DNA of 26,253 nt from Marinospirillum sp. (GTDB lineage Bacteria; Pseudomonadota; Gammaproteobacteria; Pseudomonadales; Halomonadaceae): the NCBI GenBank assembly GCA_007119985.1, contig SKOQ01000041.1, forward strand, positions 1 to 26,253. The letters are read 5' to 3'. The notes under the pieces were generated by a model, which did not search any database, had not been told where the DNA came from, and saw nothing but the letters and a program-made list of their open reading frames with translations. A program made the translations under genes and the position numbers. The first letter of the stretch is position 1. The number at the start of each line of letters is the position of its first letter. Below, in pieces: positions 1-7,681 of this stretch.

Positions 1-275
1 AGTTGGCTGTTTAGCTGGGTCAGGGGTGATCCAGGGTAAGATTTCAGGTTTTGAAAGGCAGCTGGAAATTTCCCCAAGTCGTGCAGAGCAATAATAAAAA
101 TCAGTAGCCCTCTTAATGCCTGAGGTTCCATTTCCAGCAAATCGGCGAGATCTTTCAATAACCTGGATGAATCATCAAGCAGGTGCCAGGCGACAGCAGC
201 AACGTCTAAGCAATGGTAGGACAGTAGGTGGTAGGTGTCTTCTCCTGCCTTTCCCCAGTAATCGAAATAACTCAT
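1..275 (-). CDS. cas3: CRISPR-associated helicase/nuclease Cas3, N-terminal HD domain (partial, runs off left edge)
   Basis: The reverse strand reads open for 91 codons from an ATG at 275 to the window edge, with no stop. An ideal ribosome binding site (AAGGAGGG) lies a few bases upstream. The product begins MSYFDYWGKAGED, then has YHLLSYHCLDVAAVAWHLL at residues 15-33 and IIALHDLGKFPAAFQ at 61-75. These match the start of the Cas3 HD nuclease domain: the YWGK opening, the HxLxYHCLDVAAVA helix and the metal-binding His-Asp (H65-D66) in LHDxGKF. The wording is closest to type I-E (E. coli-like) Cas3. In that family the HD domain nicks and degrades DNA recruited by Cascade, and a DExD/H helicase follows; the helicase would lie outside this window. 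The gene is co-directional with tilS, 80 bp downstream of it. GC is about 47%, clearly lower than in the neighbouring gene. The subtype and the intactness of the rest are inferred. Confidence 0.88.
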   Translation of the reverse strand, partial: MSYFDYWGKAGEDTYHLLSYHCLDVAAVAWHLLDDSSRLLKDLADLLEMEPQALRGLLIFIIALHDLGKFPAAFQNLKSYPGSPLTQLNSQ

Positions 276-355
276 TATCCCTCCTTGGTATTTCGTTACT
301 GTGCCTCTTTCCAAGTGGTTGTTCAAGCTTAGCTTATATGACCTTTAGTCTCGTT
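276..355. other. tilS-cas3 intergenic gap, AT-rich
   Basis: These 80 bases are about 41% GC and separate the tilS stop from the cas3 start. They hold the strong cas3 Shine-Dalgarno at about 279-286 and an AAGCTTAGCTT direct repeat near 325-335. I see no convincing terminator for tilS and no convincing sigma-70 promoter for cas3, so cas3 could be expressed by readthrough or from a weak promoter here. Confidence 0.5.
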
Positions 356-1651
356 TTATCGCCTCTCCCACCCCTCTGCCACCAGCAGATCACCCACTGC
401 GATCAGCTCATCTTGATGCCAAATCAGCGGCAGCTGTTGGCGCTGCCAGGGGGGGAGGCCGCTTTCTTGCAGCAGGCGTTTGAGATCACGCCGTCCACGT
501 TGGGCAAGGCGGAGGCTTTCGCCACCTTGACGGGCGCGCAGATCAAAGTGCGTGGGGGTCTTACCTTGCAGGTGGGAGAGCGTCAGCGTCCAGGTGCCGC
601 AAGGGGTGACGAGGGGGGTTCCATTGTGCCACTGCAGTTGCCAGTCGGCAGGAAGGGGGGCGAAGTGAGCGGCGGGTTGAATAAATAGCTGATCACCAAA
701 GCGTCGGGCTTGAATCTGGCCCCAGCTGACGAGGGGTTGTGCATCTTGTCGAGCGTGAAGGAGTTGATCAAGTTGTGCCCACTGGTGGTGGCTGGGGTGG
801 GGGTGGCCTTGTTGTGTGAGCCAATATCTGAGCAGGTTGATGCGCCGAATGGGGCGCAGCTGCATTAGGGTGCTGAGGCTAAAGCGTCCTTGTGCTGGCT
901 GGTGCGGGGCGGGGCAGGTTTGCGCTAGATCAAGCGCAGCCAAATCATCCTGCAAGCTATGGCTGTGTGCGGCCAGTTGGGCGCTCAGGGCTAGATTGGC
1001 CTCGGCATGCGCAAAACGCTGGTTGAGTAGCGGCAAAACATGCAGGCGGATAAAGTTGCGATCAAAGTGATCTTGTTGATTGCTTTCATCTTCAACCCAA
1101 TCCAGTCCGGTTTGCTGGGCATAGTCTTTAAGCTGGCTTCTGGGAGAGTGTAGGAGTGGCCGCAGTAGCTGGCCGGCACCAAGAGGACGCTGCTGGGGGA
1201 TGGCGCGTAGCCCTTGAGTGCCTGCACCGCGCAGCAGTCGCAGTAAGAGGGTTTCTGCCTGATCTTGACGATGATGGGCTTGGAGCAGGTATTCATCCTG
1301 CTGGAGCTGGGCGGTAAACACGCGATAGCGCGCTGTGCGGGCACGGGCTTCTAGGCTGGCGCCATCTTCTGTAGCCGGATCAACCTTCACCACCTCGCAG
1401 GGCAGACCCGCTTGGCGGCAGAGATCGACGCAAAAATCAGCCCAGTGATCGGCATGAGGAGACAGGCCATGATGGATATGCAGTGCGCGTAGCTGAGGTC
1501 GGCTCTCGCTTGCAGGGTAGGCTTCAAGCAGCAGGGCCAGTAAAACGCGTGAATCCAGCCCACCACTGAGCGCCAGGCAAAGACGAGGTGGATTGGTCTT
1601 AGCTAGGAGCGGGTCGAGTTGGTGACGAAGCTGCTGAGCAAGGGGATGCAT
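356..1651 (-). CDS. tilS: tRNA(Ile)-lysidine synthase TilS
   Basis: This is a cytosolic N-type ATP pyrophosphatase that joins lysine to C34 of tRNA-Ile(CAU), so the tRNA decodes AUA and is charged with Ile rather than Met. The PP-loop SGGLDS lies at residues 29-34 of the 431-residue form, followed by the second family motif HHRQDQAETLLLRLLRG. The first Asp often seen in that motif is a Gln here. The C-terminal part carries the usual tRNA-binding substrate domain, ending WERR. Two starts are possible: ATG at 1651 (chosen) and GTG at 1681, ten codons upstream. The GTG sits inside an 11-bp hairpin, and neither start has a clear Shine-Dalgarno. The gene follows accA and is the last housekeeping gene before cas3. 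Confidence 0.93.
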   Translation of the reverse strand: MHPLAQQLRHQLDPLLAKTNPPRLCLALSGGLDSRVLLALLLEAYPASESRPQLRALHIHHGLSPHADHWADFCVDLCRQAGLPCEVVKVDPATEDGASLEARARTARYRVFTAQLQQDEYLLQAHHRQDQAETLLLRLLRGAGTQGLRAIPQQRPLGAGQLLRPLLHSPRSQLKDYAQQTGLDWVEDESNQQDHFDRNFIRLHVLPLLNQRFAHAEANLALSAQLAAHSHSLQDDLAALDLAQTCPAPHQPAQGRFSLSTLMQLRPIRRINLLRYWLTQQGHPHPSHHQWAQLDQLLHARQDAQPLVSWGQIQARRFGDQLFIQPAAHFAPLPADWQLQWHNGTPLVTPCGTWTLTLSHLQGKTPTHFDLRARQGGESLRLAQRGRRDLKRLLQESGLPPWQRQQLPLIWHQDELIAVGDLLVAEGWERR

Positions 1652-1657
1652 AGGCAA

Positions 1658-1684
1658 AGCGTGCTGACGGCGTGTCAGCACGCT
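1658..1684 (-). terminator. perfect hairpin between accA and tilS (attenuator or weak terminator)
   Basis: AGCGTGCTGAC and GTCAGCACGCT form an 11-bp perfect stem with a 5-base loop. It starts ten bases after the accA stop in the direction of transcription. Only three Ts follow the stem, so a full intrinsic terminator is doubtful. It covers the upstream GTG start of tilS and lies just before the ATG at 1651. It may therefore reduce transcription into tilS or stabilise the accA 3' end. The stem is seen directly; the function is inferred. Confidence 0.45.
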
Positions 1685-1693
1685 GAGGGCGGC

Positions 1694-2650
1694 TTATTCA
1701 GCCAGTGATGAGTAGGACATCAGGCGCTGGTAGCGGCGTTCGATCAGAGCTTCATCGGTTTGCTGTTCGAGCGCATCCAGACGGCTGATCAAGCTGGCCT
1801 TGAGGCTTTGGACCATCTGCTCTGGGTTGCGGTGTGCACCACCTAGCGGTTCAGGAATGACCGTATCGACCAGGCCGAGTTCTTTCAGGCGCGGTGCGGT
1901 GAGGCCCATGGCTTCGGCGGCATCAGGCGCTTTGCTGGCGCTTTTCCACAGAATCGAGGCGCAGCCTTCAGGGGAGATCACTGAGTAGGTGGCATATTGC
2001 AGCATCATTAGTTCATCGCACACGCCGATCGCTAATGCACCGCCTGAGCCGCCTTCGCCGATCACAGTGGCAATAATGGGGGTTTTCAGGCGCGACATCA
2101 CGGCTAGGTTGAAGGCGATGGCTTCAGACTGACCGCGCTCTTCAGCATCAATACCTGGATAGGCACCGGGGGTATCAATAAAAGTCAGGATGGGCATCTT
2201 GAAGCGTTCGGCCATTTCCATCAGGCGTAGAGCTTTACGATAGCCTTCAGGGCGCGGCATGCCAAAATTACGTCTGACCTTTTCTTTCACATCACGGCCT
2301 TTTTGATGTCCGATGACCATCACGGGGCGGCCATCCAAGCGGGCCATACCACCGACGATGGCCGCATCATCAGCAAAATGACGATCACCGTGCAGTTCAT
2401 CAAAATCATCAAACAGCAGATTGAGATAGTCCAGCGTGTAGGGGCGCATTGGATGGCGTGAGAGCTGTGAGACCTGCCATGAACTCAAATTCGAGAAGAT
2501 TTGCTCGGTGAGCTTGGTGCTTTTCTCTTGCAGGCGGCTGATTTCATCGCTCAGGTTGAGATCAGAATCATTGCCGACTAAACGCAGCTCTTCAATTTTG
2601 GCTTCGAGATCGGCAATCGGTTGTTCAAAATCGAGATAATTGAGGTTCAT
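1694..2650 (-). CDS. accA: acetyl-CoA carboxylase carboxyltransferase subunit alpha
   Basis: AccA pairs with AccD to form the carboxyltransferase that moves CO2 from carboxybiotin on AccB to acetyl-CoA, giving malonyl-CoA for fatty acid synthesis. The 318-residue length is standard. The N-terminal helical part (about 1-90) precedes the crotonase-fold core with GHQKGRDVKEKVRRNFGMP, FIDTPGAYPGIDAEERGQSE and VIGEGGSGGALAIGVCDELM, all hallmark AccA segments. The C-terminal end GLVDTVIPEPLGGAH is also typical. The ATG at 2650 is preceded only by a weak AGG-type ribosome site. The gene lies between dnaE (76 bp upstream) and tilS (about 40 bp downstream), an arrangement common in gammaproteobacteria, and is probably partly co-transcribed with dnaE. 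Confidence 0.97.
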   Translation of the reverse strand: MNLNYLDFEQPIADLEAKIEELRLVGNDSDLNLSDEISRLQEKSTKLTEQIFSNLSSWQVSQLSRHPMRPYTLDYLNLLFDDFDELHGDRHFADDAAIVGGMARLDGRPVMVIGHQKGRDVKEKVRRNFGMPRPEGYRKALRLMEMAERFKMPILTFIDTPGAYPGIDAEERGQSEAIAFNLAVMSRLKTPIIATVIGEGGSGGALAIGVCDELMMLQYATYSVISPEGCASILWKSASKAPDAAEAMGLTAPRLKELGLVDTVIPEPLGGAHRNPEQMVQSLKASLISRLDALEQQTDEALIERRYQRLMSYSSLAE

Positions 2651-2726
2651 AAAATCAATGTGTGCCTAATTAATAGTGTTGTGAAAGTCGTGTCTTGATG
2701 AGGAAAGCCAAATCTTGGGACGCAGT

Positions 2727-5700
2727 TTAGCGCCTGTCAGATTGATAGGCCAATTGTATCGCGTCTTTGCCCAGCAGTTGAGCAACTTCTTCAAACACCT
2801 GTTCGTGTGGGACCAGTTGCCAAGCTGGACCAGCCATCAGCGTGACCTGTCCGGCCTGTGCTTGATAGCGAATCCTCAGGGGTAAGCCCTGCCCTTGTAA
2901 ATGGTATTTCTGTAAGCAGGCTGCGACCTGTTGCAGCTGTTGCGCTGGGTAGTGGGCTTCATCAATGCGCAGTTCGATGGCCTCAGCATACTTGCTGCGT
3001 GCTTGGGTGATGGGGGTCACTTCTTTACAGCGCATGGCGATGCCGCCGGTAAAGTGATCTTCACGGACTTCTCCTTCGACGATCACCAGTCGGTCTTTTT
3101 GTAGCTCGTCCTTGTACTGTTCATAGTCCTCACCAAAGACCGTCACTTCGAGGCGGCCACTGCGATCATCAAGCGTCAAAAAGGCGAGAGTTTCACCACG
3201 TTTGTTTTTCATCGTGCGCTGGGCAACGATTAAACCGGCAATACGCTGGCTATCGCGCGAGGCTTGCACCTGAGCAATGCGCTTGCTCACAAAGCGGCGT
3301 AGCTCTTCTTCGTATTCATCTATGGGGTGGCCGGTGAGATACAGACCGAGGGTTTCTTTCTCGCCAGCAAGACGGGTTTTCTCTGTCCATTGAGGCAGAT
3401 GCAGATAGGGGGCGTAGGGGTCATCTGCGCTGGTGCTCGCGCTGCTGCCCATTAGATCGCCAAATAGATCGCCCATGCCCAGGCTGGCGTTGCGCTTGGT
3501 TTGCTCTGCGGCCTTGAGTGCATCTTCGAGCGCAGCCATCAGGAGGTGGCGGCTCGGGGCCAGATCATCCAGTGCGCCGCAGCGAATCAAAGCCTCAAGG
3601 CAGCGCTTGTTGAGCTTTTTGATATCCACCTGCTGGCAAAAATCAAACAGATCAGCGAAGGGGCCTTGTGCGGTGCGGACTTGAACGATGGCTTCCACTG
3701 GGCCTTCGCCAACGCCTTTGATGGCACCCAAGCCATAGACGATTTCACCGGCTGGGTTGACGGTAAAACGCCAGCTGCCTTGGTTCACATTGGGGGGCGT
3801 GACGGTGAGCCCCATCGCGCGGCACTCTTCAACCAGCATCACCACCTTGTCGGTGTTGTTCATCTCGGTGGAGAGGACAGCGGCCATAAAAGGCGCTGGG
3901 TAGTGGGCTTTGAGCCAAGCGGTTTGGTAGGACACCAAGCCATAGGCGGCGGAGTGAGACTTGTTGAAGCCATAGCCAGCAAACTTTTCAACCAGATCAA
4001 AAATCTGCCCTGCCAGCGTGGGGTTGATGCCATTGTTCTGCGCGCCTTCCAAAAACAAGCCGCGCATTTTTTCCATCTCTTCTGGCTTTTTCTTGCCCAT
4101 GGCTCGACGTAGCATATCCGCGCCGCCGAGGGTAAAGCCGGCCATCACCTGCGCGATCTGCATGACCTGTTCTTGATAGAGGATAATCCCGTAGGTGGGT
4201 TCGAGCACCGGCTTGAGGCTATCCAGCTGATAATCTGGGTGAGGGTAGGCGAGCTCTGCCAAGCCATGCTTACGCTGGATAAAATCATCCACCATGCCGG
4301 ATTGTAACGGGCCGGGGCGAAAGAGGGCCACCAAGGCGATCATATCTTCGAGACAGTCGGGCTTGAGCTTTTTGATCAGCTCCTTCATGCCGCGTGATTC
4401 AAGCTGGAAGACAGCGGTGGTTTCTGCGCGTTGCAGCATCGCAAAGGTGGGCGCGTCATTGAGTGGAATGCTGGTGATATCCAGTGGTGGCTGGCCTTGT
4501 TCGGCACGAATGCGATCAACATCCTTCAGCGCCCAGTCGATGATGGTCAGTGTTCGTAGACCCAAGAAGTCGAACTTGACCAATCCAGCTTCTTCAACAT
4601 CGTTTTTATCAAACTGGACGACGAGGCCGCCGCCTTCTTCATCAGCGAGGAGCGGAGCAAAATCAGTCAGTTTGGTGGGCGCGATGACCACCCCGCCCGC
4701 GTGCTTACCTGTGCCACGAGTCAGGCCCTCAAGTTCACGCGCCATGCTCCAGACTTCAAGCCCTTCTTGATCTAATGCATCGAGTTCGGCTTGGGTGAGC
4801 TCACGCTCAAGACCCTGCTGATAGGCTTCTTCTAGGGCTTTGAGTTCTTCAACTTCAGCGGCTGCTTTTTCGAGCGTCATGCCCACTTCAAATGGGATCA
4901 GCTTAGAGAGGCGATCACCGACGGCATAGGGTTTGCCCTGAGCGCGCGCAACATCGCGCACAACGGCCTTGGCCGCCATGGTGCCAAAGGTAACGATCTG
5001 CGAGACGGCGTTGCGGCCATAGGTCTCGGCCACATACTCGATCACGCGATCACGGCCATCCATACAGAAGTCGATATCAAAGTCAGGCATCGAGACCCGT
5101 TCAGGGTTCAAAAAGCGCTCAAAAAGCAGGCTGTACTCCAAAGGATCGAGATCAGTGATATCCAGCGCATAGGCCACGAGCGAGCCCGCACCCGAGCCCC
5201 GCCCAGGTCCGACTGGAACGCCGTTGTCCTTGGCCCAGCGGATAAAGTCCATCACGATCAGGAAGTAGCCGGGGAACCCCATCTGTAAGATGGTATCCAG
5301 TTCAAAATCGAGACGGGCGCGGTATTCGGCTTCGACCTGCTGGCGCTTGGCCGGATCATGACCAAAAAGCTTATCTAGGCGGCGGGTGAGACCATCATGG
5401 GAGACTTGGCGAAAGAACTGATCTTGCGTCATGCCCTCAGGGATGGGGTATTCGGGCAGAAAGTACTCGCCAAGACGCACATCAACATTACAGCGTTTGG
5501 CAATTTCGACGCTGTTGGTCAGGGCTTCGGGCAGATCATCAAACAGGGCCTGCATTTCTTCTGGGCTTTTGAAATATTGCTCTTCTGAGTAGCGTTTTTC
5601 TCGCTTGGGATCTTCTAAAACGCGCCCTTCGCCGATACAGACGCGGGTTTCATGCGCCCAAAAGTCTTGGCGGCTCATAAAGCGCACGTCATTGGTCGCC

Positions 5701-6287
5701 ACCAGTGGGCAGCCAGTGGCTTGGGCGAGGGCGACGCTGGCATGGAGGCAATCTTCGTCGCCATCACGGCCAGTGCGTTGGATTTCTAGGTAAAAGGCTT
5801 GAGGGAAGATCTGCATCCAGTGTTGAAGCCGTTCCTGAGCAAGATGGGGATGCCCAGCGAGTAGCAGTTGACCGATTTCGCCTTCCTTGGCACCTGAAAG
5901 CGCCAGCAAGCCTTCAGATTGCGCTGCAATCCATTCGGGGCGCAAGAACGCGCGTCCTTGTGATTGCCCTTCAAGCCAGCCGCGCGAGAGAAGTTCGGTG
6001 AGGTTGCGATAGCCCTGCGCATTCATCGCCAGTAGGGTCAGGCGACTGGGTTGCCCGCCTTCCTGACTTGGGCTGAGCCAGATATCACTGCCGATAATCG
6101 GTTTGATGCCTGCGCCCTGTGCGGCCTTGTAGAACTTGACCAGCGCGAAGAGGTTCATCTCATCGGTTAAGGCCAGCGCGGGATAGCCAAGCGCGGTACT
6201 TTTTTTGATCAGCGGTTTGAGTCTGACCAGACCATCGGTGAGTGAAAATTCAGAATGCAAACGGAGATGGACAAAGGGTATCGACAT
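2727..6287 (-). CDS. dnaE: DNA polymerase III subunit alpha
   Basis: This is the replicative polymerase of the chromosome, about 1186 residues (E. coli 1160). The N-terminal PHP domain begins MSIPFVHLRLHSEFSLTDGL. Catalytic aspartates of the palm appear in PDFDIDFCMDGRDRVIEYV and KFDFLGLRTLTII. VGPGRGSGAGSLVAYAL is the usual PolIIIalpha signature. The C-terminal OB fold (IAGLIVAQRTMKNKRGETLA) and tau-binding region follow. The start at ATG 6287 is chosen because it aligns with the family N-terminus; the GTG at 6302 and ATGs at 6299 and 6296 lie in frame just upstream, and none has a good Shine-Dalgarno. The internal clamp-binding site, usually Q-x-x-L/M-F, reads MGDLF at about 938-942, so the usual Gln is missing. 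It is divergent from flrB. Confidence 0.98.
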   Translation of the reverse strand: MSIPFVHLRLHSEFSLTDGLVRLKPLIKKSTALGYPALALTDEMNLFALVKFYKAAQGAGIKPIIGSDIWLSPSQEGGQPSRLTLLAMNAQGYRNLTELLSRGWLEGQSQGRAFLRPEWIAAQSEGLLALSGAKEGEIGQLLLAGHPHLAQERLQHWMQIFPQAFYLEIQRTGRDGDEDCLHASVALAQATGCPLVATNDVRFMSRQDFWAHETRVCIGEGRVLEDPKREKRYSEEQYFKSPEEMQALFDDLPEALTNSVEIAKRCNVDVRLGEYFLPEYPIPEGMTQDQFFRQVSHDGLTRRLDKLFGHDPAKRQQVEAEYRARLDFELDTILQMGFPGYFLIVMDFIRWAKDNGVPVGPGRGSGAGSLVAYALDITDLDPLEYSLLFERFLNPERVSMPDFDIDFCMDGRDRVIEYVAETYGRNAVSQIVTFGTMAAKAVVRDVARAQGKPYAVGDRLSKLIPFEVGMTLEKAAAEVEELKALEEAYQQGLERELTQAELDALDQEGLEVWSMARELEGLTRGTGKHAGGVVIAPTKLTDFAPLLADEEGGGLVVQFDKNDVEEAGLVKFDFLGLRTLTIIDWALKDVDRIRAEQGQPPLDITSIPLNDAPTFAMLQRAETTAVFQLESRGMKELIKKLKPDCLEDMIALVALFRPGPLQSGMVDDFIQRKHGLAELAYPHPDYQLDSLKPVLEPTYGIILYQEQVMQIAQVMAGFTLGGADMLRRAMGKKKPEEMEKMRGLFLEGAQNNGINPTLAGQIFDLVEKFAGYGFNKSHSAAYGLVSYQTAWLKAHYPAPFMAAVLSTEMNNTDKVVMLVEECRAMGLTVTPPNVNQGSWRFTVNPAGEIVYGLGAIKGVGEGPVEAIVQVRTAQGPFADLFDFCQQVDIKKLNKRCLEALIRCGALDDLAPSRHLLMAALEDALKAAEQTKRNASLGMGDLFGDLMGSSASTSADDPYAPYLHLPQWTEKTRLAGEKETLGLYLTGHPIDEYEEELRRFVSKRIAQVQASRDSQRIAGLIVAQRTMKNKRGETLAFLTLDDRSGRLEVTVFGEDYEQYKDELQKDRLVIVEGEVREDHFTGGIAMRCKEVTPITQARSKYAEAIELRIDEAHYPAQQLQQVAACLQKYHLQGQGLPLRIRYQAQAGQVTLMAGPAWQLVPHEQVFEEVAQLLGKDAIQLAYQSDRR

Positions 6288-6500
6288 GCAGGGCATCATC
6301 ACTTAACAAGGAAAGAGGGCGCAGATCTAGGATGCGTCAGAGGGGCAGTTTACCAGCTCTAGCGCCTCCCATCACCTGAGCCGCATGGGCCAGTTATAAA
6401 GCGTAACAAAATGCCCCGTAAAAACCCTAGTTTGCGTGTAGAATAAGCCACTTGGATGCCAGTCTGATTCGATTCACCTGATCAAAGAGAGCTATCGCCT
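6288..6500. promoter_or_regulatory. divergent dnaE / flrB intergenic region
   Basis: About 200 bases separate the two divergent units and must hold promoters for both. I see a TAGAAT -10-like hexamer at 6439-6444 pointing to flrB without a good -35. There is also a poor sigma-54-like GG-N10-GC pair at 6344-6357 (GGCAGTTTACCAGC). Neither is convincing. No gene, terminator or flrA/fleQ remnant is visible. Confidence 0.4.
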
Positions 6501-7610
6501 GTGTCGAGTTCACCATCACAGCGTTTATCAACTGACTTTCGTGCCGCGCCTCATCTTCCCGTGCGTGAACAGCCTGCAGAGGCCGGTTTTCAGGCATCTG
6601 GCGTGCAGCATCCCGCTCAAGCCTTGGATGATCTGCTGCATGTGATTCCTGCTGGGATCGTGATGCTCAGTGCGCAAGGGGTAGTCAGCCAAGCCAATCC
6701 AGCGGCTTTAGCTCTGCTGGGTGAGCCCTTGGTGGGGGAGACCTGGCTGAGTGTGGTGCAAGGGCGCTTTGCGCCGCGTAAAGATGATGGGCATGAGGTC
6801 TCGCTGAAAAATGGTCGGCGAGTGAGCCTATCGATCAGCTCGATGACAGGGGGGCAGGGGCAGTTGATCCTTTTGCAGGATCTGACCGAGACGCGAGCCT
6901 TGCAGGCACAGGTGGCCCGCCATGAGCGCTTGTCTTCTATGGGGCATATGGTGGCTTCTTTAGCGCATCAGCTGAGAACCCCACTCTCCACTGCTCTGCT
7001 TTATGCTGGGCATTTGCAAAAGCCAGATTTGGGGCTAGCGCAGCAGCAAAAGTTTGCGGCTAAGTTGCAGGGGCGGTTACAGCATATGGATCAACAAATC
7101 CGTGACATGCTGATTTTTGCTAAGGGTGAAACCAGCATGGCACAGCGTATTCCTTTGCCACAGTTGGTTGCGGCCTTAAAAGAAGCCATTTTGCCGGTGG
7201 TGGAACGCCATGCCATAAACTTTACATGGGAAGGTCAGCTGGATTCTGCTGAAATAGTCCTCAGTTTGGATTCATTGGTGGGGGCTGTGCTGAACTTGGT
7301 CAACAACGCTGTCGAAGCCAGCACCCCGCCGCCGGCGATGAAGCTACATATGGAATGCGTCAGCCAGCTACCTCAGCGACAAGGTGCTCATTTGCTACTG
7401 TGCTTGGCTGATGATGGCCCAGGCATGGCTGAAGAGCAGGTGCAGGCAGCGCAAGAGCCTTTTTTTACCACTAAATCACAAGGAACGGGTTTGGGTTTGG
7501 CCATCGTGCGTGCGGTGGTGGACGCCCATCAAGGTCACTTTTGGCTGCAATCGGCTCCGGATCAGGGGGTGCGAGCTTGGATCGCTCTGCCCTTGGAGCA
7601 GGAGAGCTAG
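6501..7610 (+). CDS. flrB: flagellar two-component sensor histidine kinase FlrB/FleS
   Basis: This 369-residue soluble histidine kinase is predicted to phosphorylate FlrC and so switch on class III flagellar genes. A PAS-like sensory region spans about 38-130. It is followed by HisKA with the phosphoacceptor His156 in LASLAHQLRTPLSTALLYAG. The ATPase domain has N box LNLVNNAVEAS (264-274), G1 DDGPGMA (304-310), F box FFTTK (321-325) and G2 GTGLGLA (328-334). There is no transmembrane segment or signal peptide, as in Vibrio FlrB and Pseudomonas FleS. It starts with GTG after a purine-rich AAAGAGAG. The gene is followed by flrC 71 bp later. FlrB/FleS are usually preceded by flrA/fleQ, but here dnaE is the neighbour. 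The symbol flrB is chosen over fleS by synteny only. Confidence 0.9.
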   Translation: MSSSPSQRLSTDFRAAPHLPVREQPAEAGFQASGVQHPAQALDDLLHVIPAGIVMLSAQGVVSQANPAALALLGEPLVGETWLSVVQGRFAPRKDDGHEVSLKNGRRVSLSISSMTGGQGQLILLQDLTETRALQAQVARHERLSSMGHMVASLAHQLRTPLSTALLYAGHLQKPDLGLAQQQKFAAKLQGRLQHMDQQIRDMLIFAKGETSMAQRIPLPQLVAALKEAILPVVERHAINFTWEGQLDSAEIVLSLDSLVGAVLNLVNNAVEASTPPPAMKLHMECVSQLPQRQGAHLLLCLADDGPGMAEEQVQAAQEPFFTTKSQGTGLGLAIVRAVVDAHQGHFWLQSAPDQGVRAWIALPLEQES

Positions 7611-7628
7611 GTTGATGGCAACAAAAAA

Positions 7629-7652
7629 GAGGGATCCGTTGCGGGATCTTTC
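7629..7652 (+). other. short stem-loop between flrB and flrC
   Basis: GAGGGATCC and GGATCTTTC pair over nine positions, including two G-U pairs, around a GTTGCG loop. No U-tract follows, so it is unlikely to be a terminator. It could be a processing or stability element that sets the FlrB:FlrC ratio. The function is inferred only. Confidence 0.3.
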
Positions 7653-7681
7653 GACTCCATCCGTCACTAGGATAAGAATCT

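Noticed and set aside
116..688. A 190-codon plus-strand open frame across the left edge
   Set aside because: It lies antisense to cas3 and the 3' end of tilS, resembles no known protein and has no ribosome site. Both minus-strand genes have clear family motifs.
3501..4112. A 203-codon plus-strand frame inside dnaE
   Set aside because: It is an antisense shadow of the highly conserved DnaE coding sequence, with no start signals.
6343..6358. Possible sigma-54 site before flrB (GG-CAGTTTACCA-GC)
   Set aside because: The spacing is right, but the -12 element is CAGC rather than TTGC and the first -24 base is wrong. It is no better than chance in 200 bases.
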